From Ensifer oleiphilus (lineage in GTDB: Bacteria > Pseudomonadota > Alphaproteobacteria > Rhizobiales > Rhizobiaceae): 64,000 nucleotides of DNA. Of this stretch, positions 25,110 through 33,498 are shown piece by piece (position 1 is the stretch's first letter; every line of letters begins with the position of its first letter). Under the pieces are notes generated by a model that saw only the letters and a program-made list of their open reading frames with translations, did no database searches and was not told where the DNA came from. The stretch spans positions 673,794-737,793 of the forward strand of contig NZ_JABWDU010000001.1 in assembly GCF_013371465.1 (NCBI RefSeq). The letters are read 5' to 3'. The position numbers were made by a program, and so were the translations under genes.

Positions 25110-25141
25110 AAGGCCCCGCCAATCTTCATCGGCGGGGCCTT
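25110..25141 (+). terminator. Terminator-like hairpin after the FAH-family gene
   Basis: AGGCCCCGCC (25111-25120) and GGCGGGGCCT (25131-25140) form a perfect 10-bp stem with a 10-base loop. The T run is only two to three bases. Confidence 0.7.
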
Positions 25142-25149
25142 CATGTGAC

Positions 25150-25260
25150 TGTACGGTTTAAATCATGCCGCGCAAAAGCGCGCCGCGGTTTTGCGATAAC
25201 GATATGCGCAGGAACAAGAGCTTAAAGCGCGCCAAGCGAATCCGAAAGATCGCGACGGGC
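25150..25260. repeat. Candidate dispersed rhizobial intergenic repeat
   Basis: A structured stretch containing GCAAAAGCGCG...CGGTTTTGCG and TTAAAGCGCG...GATCGCGACGGGC. From memory, similar sequence recurs in intergenic DNA of Rhizobiaceae. It abuts the stop of the YegP-like gene. Only one copy is present in this window, so the repeat status is recalled and not shown here. Confidence 0.5.
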
Positions 25261-25261
25261 T

Positions 25262-25444
25262 TCAGGCCTGGCTGTTGTCTTCAACAGGTGCGTCCGGTCC
25301 GTTCTTCTTGATCGAATCGATGGCGTTTTGAGCGCTGGCCTTGCTTGCGTAGCCTTCGGTCGAAAACATCACTTCGCTGTTGTACTTGAAGCGAACCCGG
25401 TATTCGCCAGCCTTGTCTTTGTAGATCTCGAACTTATGAGCCAT
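25262..25444 (-). CDS. YegP/DUF1508-family small protein
   Basis: A 60-residue single-repeat DUF1508 protein beginning MAHKFEIYKDKAGEYRVRF, with the family's WRFRLKA-like strand (EYRVRFKYNSEVMFSTEGY) and the YASKASAQNAIDSIKKN motif. The start at 25444 is set by a strong ribosome site (GGGAGGG) directly before it. E. coli YegP has two such repeats and this one has a single copy. The function is unknown. It is cytosolic, with an acidic C-terminus. Confidence 0.87.
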   Translation of the reverse strand: MAHKFEIYKDKAGEYRVRFKYNSEVMFSTEGYASKASAQNAIDSIKKNGPDAPVEDNSQA

Positions 25445-25629
25445 GTGCCCTCCCATATGTAACGGTGAATCACGCAAGGACTAGCGTGGCAGTTGCAAGC
25501 GGCGTTGACAAGATGTCGGCGCTTTCATTCAAATCTACACATCCGCTTCACGTGGTCTTGATATGCCCATGGCTGGTTGAGCAATTTCCACGCACCGACC
25601 AACTCCGCATCGGAAAGGCAGAACCCGCC

Positions 25630-26268
25630 ATGAGCACGCAGACCGATGCCCGCTTCTGGGACCGGACGTCACGGAGGTATGCAGCCGGCAAGATTGTCGA
25701 CCAGGCCGGATATGAGCGCACGTTAGAGCGAACTCGCGCTCTGTTGAGATCAAGCGACAGGGTTCTGGAATTGGGTTGCGGCACAGGAACCACGGCGCTC
25801 CGGCTGGCTGGCCACGTGCTCAGCTATGTCGCGACGGATATTTCGACCGGAATGATTGCGATTGCCGAGGAAAAACGTGCCGCCGACCCCGTCGCGGGCT
25901 TGAGCTTTTGCAACGCGACCGCCGATATGCTGTCACCCGCCGACATGCAGTTCGATGTCGTCATGGGGTTCAACTATCTGCACCTGGTGCGCGACCTGCC
26001 CGGCACGCTCGGCCGCATCCACGCCCTGCTTGCAAGGAACGGCCGGTTCATCTCCAAGACACCTTGCGTCGGGGATATGAATCCGCTTATCCGGCATGCC
26101 CTGCTGCCCGCGATGCGCGCGCTCGGCAAGGCGCCCTATGCCGGCATCTTTCGGGCTGCGGACCTGTGCCGGAGCATCCGTGCTGCGGGCTTCGACGTCG
26201 TTGCAACGGAAGGCCACGCAACCAGGGGCAATGACAATCGCCCCTACATCGTGGCGCACAAACGATGA
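25630..26268 (+). CDS. Class I SAM-dependent methyltransferase
   Basis: A 212-residue methyltransferase from the ATG at 25630 (MSTQTDARFWDRTSRRYAAG). Motif I is VLELGCGTGTTAL at about residues 43-55 and the acidic residue of motif II is in YVATDIS. The post-motif region FDVVMGFNYLHLVRDLPG resembles UbiE/Coq5-like enzymes. The substrate is unknown, and the FISKTPCVGD and NPLIRHALLPAMR segments place it in a subgroup often annotated only as methyltransferase. Neighbours give no pathway clue. Confidence 0.87.
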   Translation: MSTQTDARFWDRTSRRYAAGKIVDQAGYERTLERTRALLRSSDRVLELGCGTGTTALRLAGHVLSYVATDISTGMIAIAEEKRAADPVAGLSFCNATADMLSPADMQFDVVMGFNYLHLVRDLPGTLGRIHALLARNGRFISKTPCVGDMNPLIRHALLPAMRALGKAPYAGIFRAADLCRSIRAAGFDVVATEGHATRGNDNRPYIVAHKR

Positions 26269-26457
26269 TCGAAGGTTAGAGGCGGTCGCGTTCGCAGGGG
26301 TTGTCGCGCCGGAGCCTGCGGCCCCGGGGCTTGCCAAGCATCTTCCAGATGATGGTGCCCCGGCCTTGGTGGCAAGCCTGGCTCAGTCAAAAATCATCGC
26401 CATGCGACGCCCTTGATGGACGCCGAAGCCGTTGCCACAGACCGAAATGCGCTGCGG

Positions 26458-27297
26458 TCAGAATGACCGGCTGTTGTTCGACCAGATCGGCCCCAGGCGC
26501 TCTTCTTCCTTGATGCTGTTCGTCCCATAGGAGAACCGCAGGCCACCGAAGATGGTGCCCGTGTCTCCCGACACCGAAGAGCCGAAACCGGAAACCTCCT
26601 CGTTGGCGTATTTGTAGCCGCCGAACAGGGTGACCGGGAAGTATGCAGGGCGATAGTTGGCCGTCAGCTTCAGACTACTGATGTCGTAGTCGATGCCGCT
26701 GTCGGTGATGCGGTCGAGCGCGCCGTCGAGATCGAAACGTATATGGTCGGTCGCATAGACGCGGGCGCCGAGCGCGACCATGTAATGATCGGCGTCCAAA
26801 CCTTCCCACCGCGCCTGGCCGTAGCCGGCCGCGCCGTGAATGGTCCACGTATCCTGGAAATAAGCGCCTTCGATGCCGCCCATATAGTCGTTGATGTGGC
26901 TGTCGAACCCTGCATCGAGACGCGCCGCCTGAACGAACGCGCCGACGGCATAGGCACTGTCGCGGTAGTAGCCGTGCAGGGTGCCGCTGTAGCTATTCGT
27001 GTTGGCGTCCTCGATCGAGGCGCTGGTGTAGCCGAGATCCGTCTGGAGATTGAAGCCGCCGCCCGCGTCGAAGTTGACGGCGCCCCGCAGCGCCCATGCG
27101 TCGGCATCGATATCGCCGGGAGAATCGACGACACTTCCATAGGCGCCTTCGATGTATCCCGTGACGCCAAGAGACGGTTGTTCGACCGGCGCCTCATAGT
27201 AGTCGCCCGTCCCGACCAGCGGCCCGTCAATATCGGCGGCCGCCGCGAGCGGTGCGCTCGACAAAAGAAAAACAAGAAAGCTGTTCGCCCGAAACAT
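26458..27297 (-). CDS. Outer-membrane beta-barrel protein
   Basis: A 279-residue exported protein. A signal peptide ends near SAPLAAAA, followed by alternating beta-strand patterns (GVTGYIEGAYGSV, WALRGAVNFDAGG, FNLQTDLGYTSAS) and a terminal phenylalanine (NNSRSF), the usual outer-membrane targeting end. It is rich in Gly/Tyr/Asp and has no cysteine. It fits a porin-like or autotransporter-less barrel of about 12-14 strands. I recognise no named family. It is isolated, with its own promoter region of about 200 bp upstream. Confidence 0.75.
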   Translation of the reverse strand: MFRANSFLVFLLSSAPLAAAADIDGPLVGTGDYYEAPVEQPSLGVTGYIEGAYGSVVDSPGDIDADAWALRGAVNFDAGGGFNLQTDLGYTSASIEDANTNSYSGTLHGYYRDSAYAVGAFVQAARLDAGFDSHINDYMGGIEGAYFQDTWTIHGAAGYGQARWEGLDADHYMVALGARVYATDHIRFDLDGALDRITDSGIDYDISSLKLTANYRPAYFPVTLFGGYKYANEEVSGFGSSVSGDTGTIFGGLRFSYGTNSIKEEERLGPIWSNNSRSF

Positions 27298-27508
27298 CTG
27301 CCCACCCCGCTGAGAACCCTACCGAAGAGTAAGCAAACATCGTTAATGCAATCTGAAGGCGCATCGAGTTTGCAAGGGCGTCAGATGTTAAGGCAGCGTA
27401 CGCGGTGGTGTCTTTTTGAAAAAAAAGCGCTCAAGGCGGCAGCGCAGTGCGCGCGAAAGACACACTTGCCGAGACGACCATGTTACTGAATTTGTTTTTC
27501 GAAGAAGT

Positions 27509-27582
27509 TGGCTGGGGAACCTGGATTCGAACCAGGACTAACGGAGTCAGAGTCCGTGGGTCTACCGTTAACCTATTCCCCA
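27509..27582 (-). tRNA. tRNA-Gln (anticodon CTG)
   Basis: A 74-nt cloverleaf on the minus strand. The acceptor arms TGGGGAA and TTCCCCA pair (7 bp), followed by GCCA with an encoded CCA end. The T arm is CCTGG-TTCGAAT-CCAGG. The anticodon stem ACGGA/TCCGT encloses the loop CTCTGAC, giving the anticodon CTG, which reads CAG. Confidence 0.95.
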
Positions 27583-27904
27583 AAGCCGCCGTCGGGGCGA
27601 AGCCCGTCGGGTTGGTTGGCGGGCTTATAAACAAATCAGCGGCCGATGCAAATACCTTTTGCAAAAAAAAATCGCGCATGAAGCGAAGATTGTCTCGCGG
27701 CGGTGGAGGGAACGGGACGGCTTGGCGCTGAACTTGCCTTGTTTGCGGGGGGGATAGGCCGGACCGGCCGCTCGTCCGAATTGTTGTGCACAAGCCGTTT
27801 CTCAAAAAAAGTTTGGCGAATGGGGGCGGCGCTGGTACAGTCGCCCCAACGAAAAATCGAGAAAGCGCCTTGAGCGGCCGATAAGGCTTTGCGCGGCGCG
27901 ATGG
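27583..27904. other. Spacer between tRNA-Gln and the Ppx/GppA gene
   Basis: Holds the divergent promoters of the tRNA (minus) and the phosphatase gene (plus). It contains a nine-A tract near 27664 and a seven-G tract near 27747. No gene is seen. Confidence 0.5.
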
Positions 27905-29461
27905 TTGAGACAAGTGAAAGACCCCGATCACGGCGAAAAGCCGTCCGAATCCGGGGCGTCGGCAGCAGGCCGTAGCGATGGACACAAGATGGTTCCGCGC
28001 AACGGCAAGGGCAAGCGGAAACGGCGCAAGTCGTCTGCTTCGCCGTCTGCAATTGCCAGCCAACCCGGCGGTGCCGGCATGGCAGGGCGTCCCGCAGGAC
28101 CAGACGATGCGGAACCGGCGCGCAAGCGCAAACGGCGTCGTCGTTCGAAATCCGCAAAACAGCAGGCTCAGGCTGCACCCGCATCTGCGGGTAGCCGCGA
28201 TGTGCAGCTTGTCGACCCGGCAATGGGCGACAGGAAAGGGCACAAGCGCAGCAAGAAGGCACGGCATCGTCGTGGCATTCAGGGGCGGCCACTCACCTCG
28301 GGCGAGCGGCAGCAGGCGCAGTCGCGCCCCAATGACGGGGCGGCCGTATCCAGGCCCGCTGCGCCTCAGCCTGGCGGACAAGCGCCGTCGCGTTCCGACC
28401 AGCCTCGCGCACCCTTCGTTGCCGCCAGCGAGCCGCCGGCGCCGCTTTATGCGGCACTGGATCTCGGCACCAACAATTGCCGTCTGCTGATTGCGCAGCC
28501 GACCCGTCCCGGCCAGTTCCGGGTGGTCGACGCCTTCTCGCGCATCGTCAGGCTTGGTGAGGGACTGGGCGCCAGCGGCCGGTTGTCCGATGACGCGATG
28601 GACCGCGCCGTCGAGGCGCTGAAGGTCTGCGCCACCAAGCTGGGCGGGCGTCTCATTCGCCGCAGCCGGTTGATCGCAACCGAGGCCGCGCGTGCGGCCG
28701 AAAACGGCGAGAGCTTCCTTGAGCGCGTCGCCAAGGAAACGGGGCTCGAGCTGGAGATCATCAACCGCGAGACGGAGGCGCGGCTTGCTGTGTCCGGCTG
28801 CTCGTCGCTGGTCGATCGCGAGACGCGCTCCGTTGTTCTCTTCGATATCGGCGGTGGCTCCTCGGAGATCGCCGTCATCCGCATCGGCGACAACAGGTCC
28901 AACCGGCTCGCCAACCACATCACCCATTGGACTTCGCTGCCCGTCGGCGTCGTGACCCTTTCCGAGCGCCACGGCGGCCAGCATGTGACGCCTGCAAGCT
29001 TCGAAGCCATGGTTCAGGAAGTCGAGGGCATGCTGTCGCGTTTCGACAGTCCGCCGGTCGAGGCGCTGGCAACCGGCATTGCCGGCAGCGGCTTCCATCT
29101 GATCGGCACCTCGGGCACGGTGACGACGCTGGCCGGCGTTCACCTGGATCTGCCGCGCTATGACCGCCGTCGCGTCGACGGGCTCTGGCTGTCCGATGAC
29201 GAGGTCTCCGCCATGCAGGCGCGGCTCCTTTCATGGGATTTTGATGCGCGGGCGGCAAACCCCTGTATCGGCCCCGATCGCGCCGATCTGGTGCTGGCCG
29301 GTTGCGCGATCCTCGAAGCGATCCGCCGCCGCTGGCCCTCGACACGCATGCGCGTTGCCGATCGCGGGCTGCGGGAAGGCTTGCTCACCGACATGATGGC
29401 CGACGATGGCGCCTGGCGTCGCTCGCGGCCGCGCAGGCATCAGCGCAGCTCGACCACATAA
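27905..29461 (+). CDS. Ppx/GppA-family phosphatase with long basic N-terminal extension
   Basis: The catalytic part (from about residue 178) shows the actin-like ATPase fold: YAALDLGTNNCRLLIA, VVLFDIGGGSSEIAVI and LIGTSGTVTTLAGVHL. These are marks of exopolyphosphatase/guanosine-pentaphosphate phosphohydrolase enzymes, which degrade polyphosphate or pppGpp in stringent-response metabolism. The first 175 residues are low-complexity and strongly basic (KGKRKRRKSS, KRKRRRRSKSAK, HKRSKKARHRRG), with no predicted fold. The C-terminal HD-like domain of long Ppx is absent. The start is TTG 27905 or GTG 27914. RlmE follows 112 bp downstream. Confidence 0.85.
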   Translation: MRQVKDPDHGEKPSESGASAAGRSDGHKMVPRNGKGKRKRRKSSASPSAIASQPGGAGMAGRPAGPDDAEPARKRKRRRRSKSAKQQAQAAPASAGSRDVQLVDPAMGDRKGHKRSKKARHRRGIQGRPLTSGERQQAQSRPNDGAAVSRPAAPQPGGQAPSRSDQPRAPFVAASEPPAPLYAALDLGTNNCRLLIAQPTRPGQFRVVDAFSRIVRLGEGLGASGRLSDDAMDRAVEALKVCATKLGGRLIRRSRLIATEAARAAENGESFLERVAKETGLELEIINRETEARLAVSGCSSLVDRETRSVVLFDIGGGSSEIAVIRIGDNRSNRLANHITHWTSLPVGVVTLSERHGGQHVTPASFEAMVQEVEGMLSRFDSPPVEALATGIAGSGFHLIGTSGTVTTLAGVHLDLPRYDRRRVDGLWLSDDEVSAMQARLLSWDFDARAANPCIGPDRADLVLAGCAILEAIRRRWPSTRMRVADRGLREGLLTDMMADDGAWRRSRPRRHQRSSTT

Positions 29462-29573
29462 TTCCTTCAATCGGAAATCGATTTAGGCAATTGTGCGATA
29501 ACATCTGCAGATACGGCAGGCCCGGCGCGTCCGAAGCGATGCGCGACCGTCGCCGCCACGAAGGATAAAACAT

Positions 29574-30311
29574 ATGACGAAACCTCCTGTTGGCGGCAAC
29601 CGCAGCGGCCGAAAGCTTGGCCAGAAGGTCAAGAAGGGCAAGCTCAAGGCGTCGTCCCGTCGCTGGATCGAGCGCCACATCAACGACCCTTACGTCCAGC
29701 GCGCCCAGCTCGAAGGCTACCGCGCGCGCGCCGCCTTCAAGCTTCTGGAGATCGACGAGAAGCACAAGATCCTCAATGGCGCCCGCCGCATCATCGACCT
29801 GGGGGCCGCCCCCGGCAGCTGGTCGCAAATCGCCGCCAAGGTGACCAACTCGACCGATGGCGACCCGCGTGTGGCCGCGATCGACTTCCTGGAGATGGAT
29901 CCGCTGCCCGGCGTGCGCATCCTGCAGATGGATTTTCTCGACCCGCAAGCGCCTGAAAAGCTGATGGAAGCGATCGGCGGTACGCCGGATCTTGTGATCT
30001 CCGACATGGCGGCGCCGACGACGGGGCATCGCCAGACGGATCATTTTCGCACCATGCATCTCTGCGAGGTCGCGGCGCATTTCGCCGTCGACGTTCTGGC
30101 CGAGGGCGGGCATTTCCTGGCGAAAACCTTCCAGGGCGGCACCGAGCGCGACCTGCTCAACATGCTCAAGCAGAACTTCCGTCAGGTCATTCACATCAAG
30201 CCTGCGTCTTCGCGCGCCGAATCGGTGGAAATGTTCCTGCTTGCCAAGGGCTTCAAGGGGCGCCGTGCGACCGACGCCGATGAGCCCGCAGAAGACGAGG
30301 CGGCGGACTGA
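29574..30311 (+). CDS. rlmE: 23S rRNA (uridine-2552 2'-O)-methyltransferase RlmE
   Basis: A 245-residue FtsJ/RlmE protein that methylates U2552 of 23S rRNA in late large-subunit assembly. The K-D-K-E catalytic set is visible: K56 ([11 protein letters not shown]), Asp in VISDMAAP, Lys in FLAKTFQGG and Glu in SRAESVEMF. The SAM motif is [14 protein letters not shown] basic N-terminus (residues 1-30) and an acidic C-terminal tail of 15 residues extend beyond the E. coli enzyme. A VOC-family gene begins four bases after its stop and is probably co-transcribed. Confidence 0.95.
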   Translation: MTKPPVGGNRSGRKLGQKVKKGKLKASSRRWIERHINDPYVQRAQLEGYRARAAFKLLEIDEKHKILNGARRIIDLGAAPGSWSQIAAKVTNSTDGDPRVAAIDFLEMDPLPGVRILQMDFLDPQAPEKLMEAIGGTPDLVISDMAAPTTGHRQTDHFRTMHLCEVAAHFAVDVLAEGGHFLAKTFQGGTERDLLNMLKQNFRQVIHIKPASSRAESVEMFLLAKGFKGRRATDADEPAEDEAAD

Positions 30312-30314
30312 GCC

Positions 30315-30698
30315 ATGCTGCTCTACGTGACGGTCGGCACCAACGATCTAGACGGCGCGGGCGCGTTTTACGACCCGGTTCTGGCGACGCTCGGATACCG
30401 TCGTCAGCGGCAGGACGAGACGGAAATCGGCTACGGTGCCGATGGTGATGTCAGGTGCCGGTTCTGGGTGGTGACGCCGTTCAATGGTAAGCCGGCAACC
30501 TTTGGCAACGGTGTGACGATCGCGCTCGTGGCGGAAACGCGCGGGGCGGTCGACGCCTTCCACGCGGCAGCGCTCTCACAGGGCGGCATCGACGAGGGAG
30601 CGCCGGGCCTGCGGCCGTTCCACGCCCATTTCTACGGCGCCTGGGTCCGCGATCTCGACGGCAACAAGCTGTCGGCGGTCTGCGAGCGCCCCGAATAG
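30315..30698 (+). CDS. VOC-family (glyoxalase/bleomycin-resistance fold) protein
   Basis: A 127-residue vicinal-oxygen-chelate protein (MLLYVTVGTNDLDGAGAFYDPVLATLGY and YGAWVRDLDGNKLSAVC). Candidate metal residues are in the HAHFYGAW stretch and the terminal Glu region. The family includes lyases, dioxygenases and resistance proteins, and this subgroup is widespread in rhizobia with no assigned role. It is four bases downstream of rlmE. The association with an rRNA methyltransferase is positional only. Confidence 0.83.
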   Translation: MLLYVTVGTNDLDGAGAFYDPVLATLGYRRQRQDETEIGYGADGDVRCRFWVVTPFNGKPATFGNGVTIALVAETRGAVDAFHAAALSQGGIDEGAPGLRPFHAHFYGAWVRDLDGNKLSAVCERPE

Positions 30699-30722
30699 CC
30701 CTTAGACCAACCCGCCCCGCTT

Positions 30723-32132
30723 TTACTTTCCTGCCGACGTTTCGATCTCGCGCACGGGCAGCCTGTGTCCCGAGACCGAGGCGCCGGCATTCTTCGCCAT
30801 CGTCAGGAACGGGATTGCCGCCAGAAGGTTGGCGATCGCAATGATCATGAAGGCGGTGTGGAAGTTGTCGAGCTGCAGCGGTCCGCCGCTGAGCGACGTC
30901 TCGATTTCGAGGATCGCGCCGGCAACGGCAACGCCGAGCGCCAGGCTGATCTGCTGCAGGACGGCGCTCATCGACGTCGCCTTGCTGGCATCGGCGTCGT
31001 CGATATCGGCAAAGGACAGCGCGTTGACGCTGGTGAAGAAGAACGAGCGGGCAAAGCCGGCGATCAGCAGGATCGTGATCATGACGAGATAAGGGGTTGC
31101 CGGCGTGAAGAAGCCGTTGGCAAAGGTGGTGACGGCCGCGATGATGGCGGCGATGATCAGCGTCGTTCGGAAGCCGGCAAAGGCGAGAACGCGGCGCGCA
31201 TAGAACTTCGTGGTGATCGCGCCGACGGCGCCGATGAAGGTGATCATGCCGGATTGGAACGGGTTGAGGCCGAAGCCGACCTGCAGCATCAGCGGCATCA
31301 GGAAGGGCACGGCGCCGACGGAAATGCGGAACACCGTGCCGCCGATCTGGGCGGCGCGAAAGGCGCTGTCCTGGAAGAGCTTGAGGTCGAGGATCGGGTG
31401 GGGATGGCGCCTGGCATGGGCGATGTAGAGCAGGCTGGCGATCACGCCCGTTACGACCGAGCCGATGCCGATGATCGGCGGCAGTGCCGGCAGGCTGATG
31501 ACCGAGAGGCCGAAGACGACGCCGGATGCGGCGATGCCGCCGAGCAGGAAGCCGACAATGTCGACCGGCGGCGGATTGCGCGGTTCCATGTGGGGCAGGT
31601 AGATGCCGGAGAGGATGTAGCCGGCGATACCGACAGGCACGTTGATCAGGAAGATCCAGTGCCAAGAGAAATAGGTGGTGATGAAGCCGCCGAGCGGCGG
31701 GCCGGCAAGCGGCCCGACGAGTGCAGGGATGGTCAAGAGCGCCATCGCCGAAACGAGCTCGCTGCGCGGCGCGCTGCGCACCAGCACCAGGCGGGCGACA
31801 GGCGTCATCATTGCGCCGCCCATGCCCTGGAGGAACCGCGACAACACGAAGGCGAGCAGGCTGTTGGAGATGGCGCAGAGGATCGAACCGGCAATGAAGA
31901 CGAGGATCGCCGCGCGAAAGATTTTCTTGGCACCGAAGCGATCGGCCATCCAGCCGCTCAAGGGAATGAAGATCGCCAGCGACACCATGTAGGCGGTGAG
32001 CGCCAGTTTGAGTGTGATCGGCCCGACGCCGATGTCGCGGGCAATGGCCGGCAGCGACGTGGAAATGACGGTGGAATCCATCTGCTCCATGAAGAGCGCG
32101 ACGGCAAGGATCATCGGGACGATACGGTTCAT
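30723..32132 (-). CDS. MFS multidrug-type exporter (DHA2/EmrB-like)
   Basis: A 469-residue permease. It begins MNRIVPMILAVALFMEQMDSTVISTSLPAIARD, the DHA2 family opening with an acidic residue in helix 1. The loop motif GWMADRFGAKKIF and the antiporter motif C (ALVGPLAGPPLGGF) are clear. The layout predicts 13-14 helices with a long cytosolic C-terminus. It is probably a proton-driven drug or metabolite exporter. No accessory membrane-fusion gene is adjacent. It is convergent with the VOC gene and divergent from the metallo-hydrolase. Confidence 0.88.
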   Translation of the reverse strand: MNRIVPMILAVALFMEQMDSTVISTSLPAIARDIGVGPITLKLALTAYMVSLAIFIPLSGWMADRFGAKKIFRAAILVFIAGSILCAISNSLLAFVLSRFLQGMGGAMMTPVARLVLVRSAPRSELVSAMALLTIPALVGPLAGPPLGGFITTYFSWHWIFLINVPVGIAGYILSGIYLPHMEPRNPPPVDIVGFLLGGIAASGVVFGLSVISLPALPPIIGIGSVVTGVIASLLYIAHARRHPHPILDLKLFQDSAFRAAQIGGTVFRISVGAVPFLMPLMLQVGFGLNPFQSGMITFIGAVGAITTKFYARRVLAFAGFRTTLIIAAIIAAVTTFANGFFTPATPYLVMITILLIAGFARSFFFTSVNALSFADIDDADASKATSMSAVLQQISLALGVAVAGAILEIETSLSGGPLQLDNFHTAFMIIAIANLLAAIPFLTMAKNAGASVSGHRLPVREIETSAGK

Positions 32133-32309
32133 GCGAAAGTGCCTTGGGAGTGGGCGGCGTCAGCTTGGGCTCCAAGCTAGCGCTTCCGATGGCTTTGTCG
32201 GGACCAAACCGACGATTGCAGATCAAATGCCTGTGGTCCCGCCTGTCTATTGCTGTCAAGACGCTAGTTCTGGCCGGGTGATGGAACGTAGCTGCGATTT
32301 CGGGAGAAA

Positions 32310-33305
32310 ATGATGACGAACGACATGTCAATGAAGCGCCGCACCTTGATGACGGCGGGCACAATGGGTGTATTGGCGGCGCCCTCAATCATGACCGGGT
32401 TCGCAGTGGCCCAGGAAAAGACGGACAATCAGAACATGCAGCAAGCACAGCCGCCCATCCGGGCGCTCAAACTCGGCGCGTTCAAGGTCGTGGCGATCTG
32501 CGACGGCACGCGCGCTTCTGCCAAGCCGCACGAGACCTATGGCACCGACCAGCCGGAAGAGGCGGTGGCTGAACTGCTGGCGCAGAATTTTCTGCCGACC
32601 GATACACTGGTCAACAGCTATTCGCCTGTTCTTGTCGATACCGGGACAGAGGTTATCCTGTTCGACACCGGACTAGGTGAGGGGGGACGCGAAGCGGGTT
32701 CCGGTCGTCTCATGGACGGTATCCGGGCCGCCGGCTACACGCCCGAGGGCGTGTCGACCGTCGTGCTCACCCATATGCACGGCGACCACATTGGCGGGCT
32801 GATGGAAGGCGGCAAGCCGGCGTTTGCCAATGCGCGCTATATCATCGGCGAAGCCGAATATGCCTTCTGGAAGGATCCGGCCCGGGTCGGAACGCCGGCA
32901 GAAGGCGGTCACAAGGGCGTCCTCGAAAAAGTGGTGCCGCTGGCCGAAAAGGCCACGTTCATCGGTGACGGCGCGGAGGTTGCTCCAGGTATTTCGGCGA
33001 TCGCCGCCTTCGGCCATTCGCCCGGCCACATGGTGTTTCGTCTGGAATCGGCTGGCAAGGCGATGATGCTGACGGCCGATACCGCCAATCATTATGTCCT
33101 GTCGCTGCAGCGGCCGGACTGGGAGGTGCGTTTCGACATGGACAAGGCGGCTGCCGCTACCACCCGCCGCAAGGTTTTCGACATGATCGCGAGCGAACGG
33201 CTGCCGTTCATCGGCTATCACATGCCGTTTCCCGCCGTCGGTTTCGTCGAGGCGAAGGACCAGGGATTTCGCTTCGTGCCGGCAAGCTATCAGCTCGATA
33301 TCTGA
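32310..33305 (+). CDS. Tat-exported metallo-beta-lactamase-fold hydrolase
   Basis: A 331-residue MBL-fold protein. A twin-arginine-like signal (MKRRTLMTAGTMGVLAAPSI, ending near GFAVAQE) precedes the enzyme domain. Zinc ligands H155-x-H157-x-D159-H160 are in THMHGDHIGG, a further histidine is in FGHSPGHM and an aspartate in LTADTANHY. It resembles quorum-quenching lactonase or alkyl-sulfatase-like subgroups, but the substrate is unknown. GGGAG lies upstream of the ATG. It is divergent from the MFS exporter, so the two could belong to one detoxification theme; that is inference. Confidence 0.85.
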   Translation: MMTNDMSMKRRTLMTAGTMGVLAAPSIMTGFAVAQEKTDNQNMQQAQPPIRALKLGAFKVVAICDGTRASAKPHETYGTDQPEEAVAELLAQNFLPTDTLVNSYSPVLVDTGTEVILFDTGLGEGGREAGSGRLMDGIRAAGYTPEGVSTVVLTHMHGDHIGGLMEGGKPAFANARYIIGEAEYAFWKDPARVGTPAEGGHKGVLEKVVPLAEKATFIGDGAEVAPGISAIAAFGHSPGHMVFRLESAGKAMMLTADTANHYVLSLQRPDWEVRFDMDKAAAATTRRKVFDMIASERLPFIGYHMPFPAVGFVEAKDQGFRFVPASYQLDI

Positions 33306-33349
33306 GCTTTCGACGGCCAAAATGTTGCTCTGCAACAACAATGGGTGTG

Positions 33350-33372
33350 GCCCGGGACATTTCCCGGGCTTT
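33350..33372 (+). terminator. Terminator of the metallo-hydrolase gene
   Basis: GCCCGGGA (33350-33357) and TCCCGGGC (33362-33369) form an 8-bp stem followed by TTTGC. A second short hairpin (TGTTG/CAACA) precedes it. Confidence 0.7.
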
Positions 33373-33498
33373 GCTATTTTCATCCTGACATATCCGTGTT
33401 ACGAGCCCTCGCCAACTTCCAAGACAAGCTTTGAAGTCACCCGGTGGGCAAATCGCAGCCCGTTTCCCGGGGATTTTCGTTATTGAAGGGAATTGGCC

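Noticed and set aside
30765-32180. 471-codon plus-strand frame opposite the MFS gene
   Set aside because: Its composition (Asp/Arg/Gly/His) and lack of any motif mark it as the antisense of a membrane-protein gene.
32284-32309. EcfG-type promoter before the metallo-hydrolase gene
   Set aside because: GGAAC occurs but no CGTT is found 16-17 bp downstream.
33306-33498. Purine riboswitch or other structured leader before guaB
   Set aside because: The spacer holds a terminator of the previous gene and an ordinary ribosome site; no conserved riboswitch core was seen.
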